From: Candidatus Forterrea sp.
Lineage (GTDB): Archaea > Iainarchaeota > Iainarchaeia > Iainarchaeales > JAAZKV01
Direction of reading: 5' to 3'
Assembly (NCBI GenBank): GCA_020717885.1
Contig: DYDN01000030.1
Coordinates: forward strand, 1-9,968
Length of the DNA: 9,968 nt
A program made the position numbers and the translations under genes. Under the pieces are notes generated by a model. That model saw only the letters and a program-made list of their open reading frames with translations, was not told where the DNA came from and made no database searches. Numbering within the stretch: the stretch's first letter is position 1; each line of letters starts with the position of its first letter. This document shows positions 1 to 7,300 of the stretch, one piece after another.

Positions 1-139
1 CATAGTAGCCATAATATAACTACATTAAACATTTAAAGCTATCTATCGAGCAAAATAAGCAAAAATAGCCCAATCAGTTAGCAAATACGGGTTAAGTAAA
101 CAAAGCCCCTGCCCACCAAAAACCCCTCAGAAAAAGCCG

Positions 140-169
140 AAAATGCGTTAAAATGCATCAAAATAGCGG
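140..169 (+). repeat. Three 10-bp direct repeats upstream of the ATPase gene
   Basis: Three consecutive 10-base units begin AAAA: AAAATGCGTT, AAAATGCATC and AAAATAGCGG. The first two agree at 7 of 10 positions, and the third keeps the AAAAT start. The period is close to one helical turn, so all copies face the same side of the DNA. They overlap the candidate TATA element, so a regulator-binding role is possible. Chance similarity in AT-rich DNA is equally possible. Confidence 0.35.
148..155 (+). promoter_or_regulatory. Candidate TATA box for the ATPase operon
   Basis: TTAAAATG resembles an archaeal TATA element. It would place the transcript start near 177, giving a leader of about 44 bases that includes GGAG at 208-211. 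No TATA-like sequence sits 25 bases upstream of either candidate start codon, so this transcript is probably not leaderless. Confidence 0.3.
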
Positions 170-220
170 TTTTCTCCTTGAATTTGAAAAGGCGAAGTGG
201 CATTTTTGGAGAATTGAACT

Positions 221-1699
221 TTGGGCAACTTAATGGCAACTGACGAAGTTTTGGGAATGTTTTTAAGTGAAAAAACCTGCGTTCTTTTCATGAAAAAAGA
301 AGCGGAGTTCACTGTTAAGCAAGTAGCGTACTCAAAAAAATTAAGTGAATGCAAAAGCGGAGAAGTTGTGGCGCAAAAAGAGAAGCGTTTTTTAGTTGTG
401 AATATTCCAGAGCTCAGTGAAAAAGAAAACAACTTATTCATGACAATACTTGAAGAACTTAAGCGAAGCGAAAAACAAATACGGGTGAAAGCGGATGTTT
501 ACTTTTTCTTAAAAGATTACTGCCTTGAGAATATGATACTACTTAACAAGAACCAGAGGGAAAAAATTCTCGAGCTTCTTGAGTGGGAGGCGCTTGGGGA
601 AAGCGCGCTAACTCCATTACTATGCGACCCAATATTTGAAGAGATAGTAATTAACAGCCCAAAAAAACCAGTGATGGTTTATCACAGAACTTTTGGGTGG
701 CTGACAACAAATATTGAATTTAACTCAGAGGACAAAATAAGAACCATAATAAATAAAATGGCGGCGCCGCTTGGAAGGCAGTTAAGTTACCAAAGCCCGA
801 TGCTTAACGCGGTACTCAAGGACGGTTCAAGACTCAATGCCTCAATGCACCCAATTGCTTTTAGCGGAATTAATGCAACAATTAGAAAATTTAAGGAAAA
901 TCCTTTTACTCCCGCGGAACTTGCGGAATGCGGGACAATTAGTAAAGAAGCTATGAGCTTTTTGTGGCTCGCAATGCAAACGAGCTGTTCAATATTAATC
1001 TGCGGGAACACGGGTTCGGGAAAAACTACTACGCTAAATGCTTTGTTCTGCTTTTTGCCAAAGGAAGAAAGAATTGTGTGCGCGGAGGAAACCCCAGAAC
1101 TAATGCTCCCACAAAGCCACGTGATAAAACTAAATACCGCGGAGCAAATGGATATTACTCTTGGCTCGCTTGTTGATAATACTTTTCGAATGAGACCGGA
1201 TAGGGTAATTGTTGGTGAAATACGAAACAAAGAAGAAGCAACAGCATTCATTAACACAATGCTTGCCGGGCAGGCGAAGGGCTCGTATGCCACATTTCAC
1301 GCCGAGAGCGCACAGGAGGCACTCCAAAGATTATGCTCATTTGGAATTAGTGAACGCTCTCTTGCTTCACTTGATCTTATTGTAGTACAAAAAAGAATAA
1401 GTAAAGTAACTGCAACCGGAACACGAAAAGAAGAGAGAAAAGTCACGGAGATTTGCGAAGTAAAAAAAACTACTGATGGGGCAATAGCTAGAGCACTATT
1501 TGAATTTGATTATGAAAATAATTCGCTTGTTCGTGCGGAACAAGGAGAAAGAATTAATGAAAAAATATCAAGAACATTTTGCTGCACAAAATCATTAATC
1601 ACAAAGATGGAGAAAAGAAGAGTAAAAGCGCTTGAGAAACTAAAGAACAAAAGCGAGTTTATGGATTTTTTCGCCGGAGCAGAAGAGGCGATTAGATGA
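221..1699 (+). CDS. Type II/IV secretion (TadA/VirB11-like) pilus ATPase
   Basis: Predicted hexameric cytoplasmic ATPase that powers assembly of a type IV pilus-like or Tad-like filament through the T2SF membrane proteins encoded next to it. Seen in the 492 residues: an N-terminal region of about 130 residues, then the TadA/CpaF-type stretch (CDPIFEEIVINSP, later GRQLSYQSPMLNAVL and DGSRLNASM). The Walker A loop is GNTGSGKT at 262-269, the Asp-box equivalent AEETPEL at 288-294, the Walker B region DRVIVGE at 327-333 ending in the catalytic-type Glu333, and the His box TFHAE around His360. All core motifs are intact, so it should be active. The start is uncertain. TTG at 221 has GGAG 9 bases upstream and follows an in-frame stop at 215-217; ATG at 233 would shorten the protein by 4 residues. 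It overlaps the next gene by 4 bases. Which filament it serves cannot be told. Confidence 0.9.
   Translation: MGNLMATDEVLGMFLSEKTCVLFMKKEAEFTVKQVAYSKKLSECKSGEVVAQKEKRFLVVNIPELSEKENNLFMTILEELKRSEKQIRVKADVYFFLKDYCLENMILLNKNQREKILELLEWEALGESALTPLLCDPIFEEIVINSPKKPVMVYHRTFGWLTTNIEFNSEDKIRTIINKMAAPLGRQLSYQSPMLNAVLKDGSRLNASMHPIAFSGINATIRKFKENPFTPAELAECGTISKEAMSFLWLAMQTSCSILICGNTGSGKTTTLNALFCFLPKEERIVCAEETPELMLPQSHVIKLNTAEQMDITLGSLVDNTFRMRPDRVIVGEIRNKEEATAFINTMLAGQAKGSYATFHAESAQEALQRLCSFGISERSLASLDLIVVQKRISKVTATGTRKEERKVTEICEVKKTTDGAIARALFEFDYENNSLVRAEQGERINEKISRTFCCTKSLITKMEKRRVKALEKLKNKSEFMDFFAGAEEAIR
1685..1692 (+). promoter_or_regulatory. Shine-Dalgarno GAGGCGAT for the first T2SF gene
   Basis: GAGGCGAT lies inside the end of the ATPase gene, exactly 3 bases before ATG 1696, and matches GAGGTGAT at 7 of 8 positions. 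It supports that start and translational coupling across the ATGA overlap. Confidence 0.6.
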
Positions 1700-2499
1700 A
1701 ATTAAAATTACTCAAAAAAAATTCTTTAATTGAGAAATTTCTTCAAAAAAAAGGAGCAATGAGGGAAAAAGAGATTGAGAAACTTAAGAGTGAATCACTA
1801 AAGAAAGGGGTTCTTTTAGGGATTGTGGTTTCACTTGCAATAGGGTTTATTGCAAAGAATATCTTTCTCGCTTTTGGAATAGGCGCTGCGGTGTGCTGTG
1901 TCGTCTTTGTTGTTCTACTTCAAGCCCCTCTCGCTAAAAAAAGGGCGTATTCAAAAAGAGTGGAAATGGATTTACCATTCTTTCTTATGCGGCTTGCTAC
2001 GGAGCTAAGGATTGGGAAAAATATTTCAAAGGCAATTAAGGATTCTTGCAAAGAAGAGGGATTTGCATCAAAAGAATTTGAGATTGTACTACGCGACATG
2101 AATAAAGGCGCAAGTTTCTCTGAGGCGCTTGCGGGAATGAATGAACGACTCTCTTCGCTTGCAATAAGACGCGTTGCAAGCAACCTTGGAAACTTGGGCA
2201 CGCACGGAACAAAGGATACTTCGGGGATAAAAAAAATAGCCGAGGATTTACTCGCAAGACAAAGAATTGAGAGTAAAGAATTCTCCGGGAAAATGGTAGT
2301 GTACTCGCTTGTCTTCATCGCGGTTTCGGCAATTGTGCCAGCAATGTTTCAAAGCTTCACCCTCATCGGATCATATTTTATGAATCTGAACTTTGGCGCA
2401 CAAGAAGCGCTGATAATAAGCGTGGCGGTTTTTCCTGCAATTGATATGGCTGTACTTGCGCTCATAAATTCAAAAACGCCCCTTTTCTTGAGGCAATAA
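1696..2499 (+). CDS. T2SF-domain membrane protein (TadB/TadC/FlaJ-like), platform subunit 1
   Basis: Inner-platform component expected to couple the upstream ATPase to filament assembly in the cytoplasmic membrane. The 267-residue protein has a basic, probably cytoplasmic N-terminus (Lys/Glu-rich, 1-37) and hydrophobic segments at about 38-75 (two helices). A soluble helical T2SF-like domain at about 91-199 contains DLPFFLMRLATEL and an RDMNKGASFSEAL stretch typical of the family's GxxxxEAL pattern. Two more hydrophobic segments lie at about 200-219 and 236-257. FlaJ-type archaeal proteins usually carry two T2SF domains in one longer chain, while this one has a single domain and its partner follows as a separate gene, as in Tad systems. 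It starts within the stop of the ATPase gene (ATGA), so co-expression is very likely. Family assignment rests on topology, motif and context; the exact subfamily is open. Confidence 0.8.
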   Translation: MKLKLLKKNSLIEKFLQKKGAMREKEIEKLKSESLKKGVLLGIVVSLAIGFIAKNIFLAFGIGAAVCCVVFVVLLQAPLAKKRAYSKRVEMDLPFFLMRLATELRIGKNISKAIKDSCKEEGFASKEFEIVLRDMNKGASFSEALAGMNERLSSLAIRRVASNLGNLGTHGTKDTSGIKKIAEDLLARQRIESKEFSGKMVVYSLVFIAVSAIVPAMFQSFTLIGSYFMNLNFGAQEALIISVAVFPAIDMAVLALINSKTPLFLRQ

Positions 2500-2541
2500 G
2501 CTACAATTTGTTGGACATTTTTGAAGGTAATAAAAATTAAA

Positions 2542-2549
2542 GAAGTGAT
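2542..2549 (+). promoter_or_regulatory. Shine-Dalgarno GAAGTGAT for the second T2SF gene
   Basis: GAAGTGAT ends 3 bases before ATG 2553, the same register as the sites before 1696 and 8993. It fixes the start and argues for translation from a longer operon transcript. Confidence 0.6.
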
Positions 2550-2552
2550 TAA

Positions 2553-3494
2553 ATGGATGCAGTAATTTTTTTTGGAGGAATTCTAAAAAGTTCAGTGGGC
2601 GAGAGAAAACTAAAACATTTTGAGGATAAATTGCTACTTAATAAGTCCAAAACAAAAACCCTCAAAGCGTGGATTGGGATTTGTGTAATTGAGGGAGTTG
2701 CACTAATGAGCCTTTGCATGGTTCTTGCTTGGAAACTAAATTCCCGCCCTGATGTGCTTTTGCTTCTTGGGGCGGCTGGATTTTTTGCCCCGCTTGGAAT
2801 TAATTATCTATTCCAGGATATCATTTTTGAGAGCAGGAAAAGAAAAAAGGAAGAGCTGCTTTGCGATTTACTCCTTGAGGCAAGCGTATTTTGTGATAAT
2901 AATTCAATGGAGCGTTCAATCGCTAAGATGGCGGAACATGATTTTCCACTCCTGCGAGAAGATTTTGCAAGAGCGCATAATGAAATAAAAAATGGGGCGA
3001 GTATTGAAGAGGCGCTTGAGAGAATAAAGGAATTAAACCAAAGTAAAGCATATTCAAGAGTAATTGATCTTTTCATTCAAGGGTATTTGAGCGGAGCAAG
3101 CCTTTCTGAAATAATGAAAGAAACGGCAGAGGATTTGCTTGAAACAAAAGCAATTATCCGTGAAAGGCAGGCGGTAATGCTTGTGACAAAATACACCCTT
3201 CTCCTCGCGGCGGGAATAATTGTTCCTGCGGTGCTCGGATTAATAATTGGGCTTGTAAATGGACTTAATTTTGATTCGCTTGGGGACCTTTCAATAGGAA
3301 TGGAAGTTGGAGAGAGAAAAGAGATGCTAAAGAGCGCAATTTTTGGGACAACAATTTATGTGTTTGAATATGCAATAATAAGCAGCTTCTTCCTTGCGCT
3401 CCACGAAGGAAACAAAAAACAATTCTGGATTTACTTACTCTTCATACTGCCTACAGCACTTACCACTTTTACACTCGCACAAGCGTTTTATTAA
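2553..3494 (+). CDS. T2SF-domain membrane protein (TadB/TadC/FlaJ-like), platform subunit 2
   Basis: Second putative platform protein, 313 residues. Hydrophobic segments lie at about 41-59 and 67-92, followed by a basic SRKRKKEE turn. A soluble helical domain at about 100-208 includes NEIKNGASIEEAL (about 143-155) and GYLSGASLSEIM (about 177-188), two NGAS/SGAS-type turns characteristic of T2SF helical bundles. Further hydrophobic segments are at about 211-236, 267-283 and 290-311, so five are predicted. The repeated domain plan and order (ATPase, then two membrane proteins) match a Tad-like TadA-TadB-TadC module. The gene is 53 bases downstream of subunit 1 with its own Shine-Dalgarno and no clear separate promoter, so it is probably the last gene of the operon. 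No pilin-like short gene with a class III signal is seen between here and the ATPase; the substrate must be encoded elsewhere. Confidence 0.78.
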   Translation: MDAVIFFGGILKSSVGERKLKHFEDKLLLNKSKTKTLKAWIGICVIEGVALMSLCMVLAWKLNSRPDVLLLLGAAGFFAPLGINYLFQDIIFESRKRKKEELLCDLLLEASVFCDNNSMERSIAKMAEHDFPLLREDFARAHNEIKNGASIEEALERIKELNQSKAYSRVIDLFIQGYLSGASLSEIMKETAEDLLETKAIIRERQAVMLVTKYTLLLAAGIIVPAVLGLIIGLVNGLNFDSLGDLSIGMEVGERKEMLKSAIFGTTIYVFEYAIISSFFLALHEGNKKQFWIYLLFILPTALTTFTLAQAFY

Positions 3495-3522
3495 TCCCAA
3501 AAAGGTCCCATCCGGGGCAATG

Positions 3523-3530
3523 TTTATTAA
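3523..3530 (+). promoter_or_regulatory. TATA box of the PAC2 gene, leaderless type
   Basis: TTTATTAA is centred about 25 bases before GTG 3552, the archaeal TATA-to-start distance, so transcription would begin at or next to the start codon. No Shine-Dalgarno precedes the GTG, which fits a leaderless transcript independent of the upstream operon. Confidence 0.55.
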
Positions 3531-3551
3531 CCACAAAAGCATTTTTACTTC

Positions 3552-4295
3552 GTGGTTGAAGTGAATAAGGAAAGAGGGAAACTTGTTGAAATTGTTGAAA
3601 CAAAAAATATTTCACTTAAAGGATATACTTTTATTGAAGGGTTCCCCGACCTTGGTCTCGCAGGAACAATTGGAACAAAATATCTTGTGGATAAATTAAA
3701 ATTTGAGCAATTTGGGTATATTGATTCAAGAATCTTCTTGCCAATGCTAAGAATTCAAAATGGCGTACCGCTTCACCCCGTGCGGCTTTACATTAATAAA
3801 AAGAATAAAGTCGCGGCGGTAGTTGCGGAGCAAATGATAAATAATCTTCTTGCTTCGGAGATGGCTACTACGCTTGTTGAGTGGGTGAAAAAAAAGGGAA
3901 TTAAGAGGGTAATCTCAACTTCGGGTGTTCGAATCCCTGAAGGAAAAAGCATTTACGCTTTTGCGAGCAATGAGAGATCAAAAAAAGTTATTAAGGAAAA
4001 TAAAGTTGAGCTTATTGATAATGGAATTACTTCAGGCGTAACAGCTCTTCTAATGCTTGGACTTAAAGACAATAATGTTGAAGCATTTTGTCTTCTTGGT
4101 AATGCAAAAAACAATGCGGATTATAATGCCGCTGCGGAAGTCGTGAAAGCAATCTGCAAATTAACCGGGATGAGTATTGATGTTAAGCCTCTTCTTGAGG
4201 ATGCGAAAAAAATGGAACAAGTGCTCACTGAACACTTAAAGACAATTGAAGAGTCACAGGAAACAAAAGCTGATAGTACGCCAATGTATACTTAA
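3552..4295 (+). CDS. PAC2-family protein, proteasome assembly chaperone homologue (PbaA/PbaB-like)
   Basis: Soluble cytoplasmic protein of 247 residues in the PAC2 family, whose eukaryotic members (Pba1-Pba2) chaperone 20S alpha-ring assembly and whose archaeal members include the proteasome-binding PbaB. Seen: the N-terminal PAC2 signature EGFPDLGLAG at 29-38, then an alternating alpha/beta core with VISTSGVRIP in the middle and a glycine-containing NGITSGVTALLMLGL segment. A charged helical C-terminal tail (DAKKMEQVLTEHLKTIEE) ends in Pro-Met-Tyr-Thr. The last three residues fit hydrophobic-Tyr-any (HbYX), the motif used by proteasome activators and chaperones to dock into alpha-ring pockets. 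The start is GTG; a second in-frame GTG at 3561 is possible but the TATA spacing favours 3552. It converges with the giant surface-protein gene. Oligomeric state and whether it assembles or activates the proteasome are not readable here. Confidence 0.85.
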   Translation: MVEVNKERGKLVEIVETKNISLKGYTFIEGFPDLGLAGTIGTKYLVDKLKFEQFGYIDSRIFLPMLRIQNGVPLHPVRLYINKKNKVAAVVAEQMINNLLASEMATTLVEWVKKKGIKRVISTSGVRIPEGKSIYAFASNERSKKVIKENKVELIDNGITSGVTALLMLGLKDNNVEAFCLLGNAKNNADYNAAAEVVKAICKLTGMSIDVKPLLEDAKKMEQVLTEHLKTIEESQETKADSTPMYT

Positions 4296-4296
4296 G

Positions 4297-4323
4297 AAGT
4301 TGAGTTTTAAATTTACTTAACTT
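4297..4323 (+). terminator. Dyad between convergent genes, possible terminator
   Basis: AAGTTGAGT (4297-4305) can pair with ACTTAACTT (4315-4323) to make a 9-bp stem with one G-U pair around a TTTAAATTT loop. It starts 2 bases after the PAC2 stop. On the minus strand the wobble becomes a mismatch, so it should work better for the PAC2 transcript. No long T run follows, and archaeal termination often relies on T tracts alone, so the call is tentative. Confidence 0.4.
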
Positions 4324-4343
4324 TAACTACGGGCAATAGTTTC

Positions 4344-7300
4344 TTACTTTTTCTTTCTCACAGCGGCTCTGCGTGTCATCATGAACCCAATCATTAGGAA
4401 TAGTGCAATGAACGCAAGTAATCCAGCAACGGTTTCTGGCATTGAGGGAACATTAAATCCGCCGCCATTTTGGCTTCCGAGGTTAAAGGTCATTTTGTTT
4501 TCTGGTGTACCCACAACATTACCATTCTTATCAGTGCCAAACCATGCGCCATTATCCTTGAATGCTTGGCTCAATGGGATTTGTAATCCATTCTCAGGAT
4601 ACCACTGCCCAGTATTTGTGTCATACCAAAATGAGCCATTTGGCCCCTGCGCGGATACAATTGTTTCAGCGCGCCCATTATCATAAGTTAATTTTGGAAC
4701 ACCATTCTCCGCGCTTAATTTTAATGTGTGGCTTTTACCGTCATCGGTTTTGAAATTTAGTGTACCATCAGCGTTTTGTGTTACCCCGCCGACTACTTCC
4801 CTATCATACAAAATGTTTCCGCTATTCTTATCCCTTATTCTAAAGTATGTCTTACAATCCCCAACATTATTATCTCTCTTTGCGTAGAACTCATATATCT
4901 TTGAATCAGTTGTGAACTGGGTGAATGGACCCATTTTGTTCATTGAAGCATTAAAGTTATTTACTTTTGCCGTTCCCAGCGCATCATTAAGGAATGGCAC
5001 TGCTTCAAGATTCAGTGCGGGCACTGGGCATTCATTTGCTGGGTCAGTAACACTTGTTAGTTTTGCATTTAATCCTTGCACATCTTTGTTTGAAAGTATT
5101 GAGTCCTTGTGCTGTCTTACCCAAACAATTAATTCGTTTGTTTCGGGTTTTAGAACAATTGTTCCATTATCAAATGTCATTCCAATGAACTGGCCCGCGT
5201 CAATGCTCTGATTTGAGTCAATCATTAATTTTGATTTCCAATACCCATTGATTATGAATTTTGAGCCGCTGCTTCCCTGATATCTTGGACCCGTACCTTC
5301 AAGGAATATTCTTCCGCCTCTTGCGAATACTGAACCATAACTCTGTGTATTAATCGCATTTAAGTTGCCAAATACTTGTGTGAGTTCGTCCCCATTATAT
5401 GCGATTCCGGTCTGGTCATACACTGCGCGTCGTATACAATCAAGTACCTGCGCATCAAGAACTTTTATTTCACCGTAAACATTCATCTCAAATACTGTGC
5501 TTTCGGACTGAGGGGAACCTATTCTTGTAAGATTCTTTGGCACAACTTTTGCAGGAACTCTATTATCCTGAGTTATCATCCTTATGTGATCCGCTTTATC
5601 AGGCCCAAGGATTGTTTTTCCGTTAACCTTCAAAGTACCGTTCTTGTAATCCTCTTCAACAGTGTTACCATTCTTATCAGTTGTAACACTCTTGCCTTCT
5701 GTTCGGTATGCTGAAGGAGTCATTGTATCTTTGAACCAAACATAAAACACATCAGTTGCTGTGAGTTTTCCTGAGGAAGGCGGAAGCATTTCAATACTTG
5801 CCTGCAGGATATTTGATTCTTTTGCCTGATTTGTGAATGCATCGAATTGTTCTTTCATTTTGTCAAGTGATTTATCTATTGGAGTATCAATGTCCTTTGC
5901 TCCAAGTATATTTGCGCCCTTTGTACTACTGCTGCTTGTGCTTAATATTCCCTGTTTTTCTTTTGCGAAATTATTTAATTTATCTCCCAAATCAGAGAGA
6001 ACTGAGGTAACTTTCTCATTTGAAATTGCTGGAGCGGAAGAAGTTTTTTTTGCTTCCTTTGCAGGAGGAGCATAGAAGTGCACGTAATATCCCTCAACAT
6101 CATCAACACAATCCTGTAATTCTCTTCCAAGTGTCATTTGTAATGTAAAGCTTGCGATTAATCCAGGCCCGAGTCCAACAAAGTATAATGCGTTCTCTGT
6201 AATTCCCATTATTCCGCCGGCAGCAGTGCCCGCCCATCCAAGACCATATTCTTCAAGCTTCTGTCTGCATGTTTTTTTATCAGTGGCAGCGCTTGAAATA
6301 TCAATTTGTTCTCCATCAATCTCCCCCGTTTTTCCTTTTAGGTTACTGTGATGGGAATAAGAAATTATTACGCTCCCGGTTTTTTCTTTCTCCTCATCCT
6401 TTGCAGCCTCAAGCAAATAAGCTTGAAGAGCATTATCTGCTCTGAAACCATTTAATGAAAGATAATTACTTGCGTACTTAAAAGTCCCATTACATCCTGC
6501 ACAATTTTCATTATGAGAATAAATTGCGAGATCCTTTACTTCCTCCCTTGGTCCGCCTTCACCTAAGAAACCGCCGGAGTATTTTGTAAGTGTCTCATTT
6601 GTGAAAGCATTTGTGCTTGCAGCAAGCTCAATTACTTTGTTCCAAACAAATGGCACCGAGTTAAATGCGCGCTTGAACATGTCTCCCTGATCTGAGCCCT
6701 CATTTGCGAAAAAGTCAATGAATGAATCCCCATATATTTTCTCAACGCCCTGGTAAACTGTTAGAGTGGACCAGGTATCTGGAAGCATGAATGCGGAGAA
6801 GTCCTCATTCCCAAGTCCTTTTTTTGCGTACCAGTATGCGATTGGGAGTAAAGTTCCTTTGTAAATACCCATTGCGGGATTAGTGTAATAATTCTTGAGC
6901 ATATCTCCTTCTGAAGCGAATTGCTGGTCAAGTACGCTCATGAATCTTCTTCCGGCATAATCGTTCTGAACAAGAGCATTATGCAAATCATCAATATTTC
7001 TTAGTGCGGTTGTAGGTCTACCAACAATTCTCTTATCCGTAATTCTATTTGCAAAGTCAAGCGGGGTCATTACTCCGGAGGGAGCATAAGCTGACTCAAA
7101 TATTGAAAGGTTTGCACCAATCCCGGGCATTGATTCTATGTACTGAACAGTATCGGTGTTTAGCGGGAAGTAAGTACCGTTAGGGAGTTGAACTGAGTAA
7201 GTACCCTGCCCCATTTTTGCTACGTGGAGTTTTAAATCCTGAATACCAACATTTTGCGCAACAACTTTGCTTGGTGCGGGTCTAAAGAGTTGAATGCTTA

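Larger units (their letters stand above)
1..220. other. Non-coding upstream region of the pilus-like operon
   Basis: AT-rich intergenic DNA with no open frame of useful length. It holds three loose copies of AGC-A(3-5)-TA at about 49-87, a C-rich patch at 106-126 and a 10-bp direct repeat at 140-169. On the minus strand an ATG at 12-10 (reading Met-Ala-Thr-Met to the edge) lies downstream of a TATA-like TTTAAATG at 37-30, so a divergent gene may begin at the left edge. The spacing is a little short and too little is visible to call it. Confidence 0.4.

Noticed and set aside
49..87. AGCAAAATA-like repeats as a possible CRISPR or origin element
   Set aside because: Units are only 8-10 bases, vary in length and spacing, and lack a spacer pattern; AT-rich sequence of this kind arises easily by chance.
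148..441. 97-residue open frame on the minus strand over the ATPase start
   Set aside because: It overlaps the well-supported ATPase gene antisense, has a Phe/Ser-rich composition typical of the reverse of Lys/Glu-rich coding DNA, and shows no start signal.
787..1293. 168-residue open frame opposite the ATPase core
   Set aside because: It is antisense to the Walker A and Walker B region, which is clearly coding on the plus strand, and shows no recognisable motif.
4381..6075. Several plus-strand frames of 60-112 residues opposite the giant gene
   Set aside because: All lie antisense to a continuous 1549-codon frame with a clear domain plan, and none has a promoter or Shine-Dalgarno.
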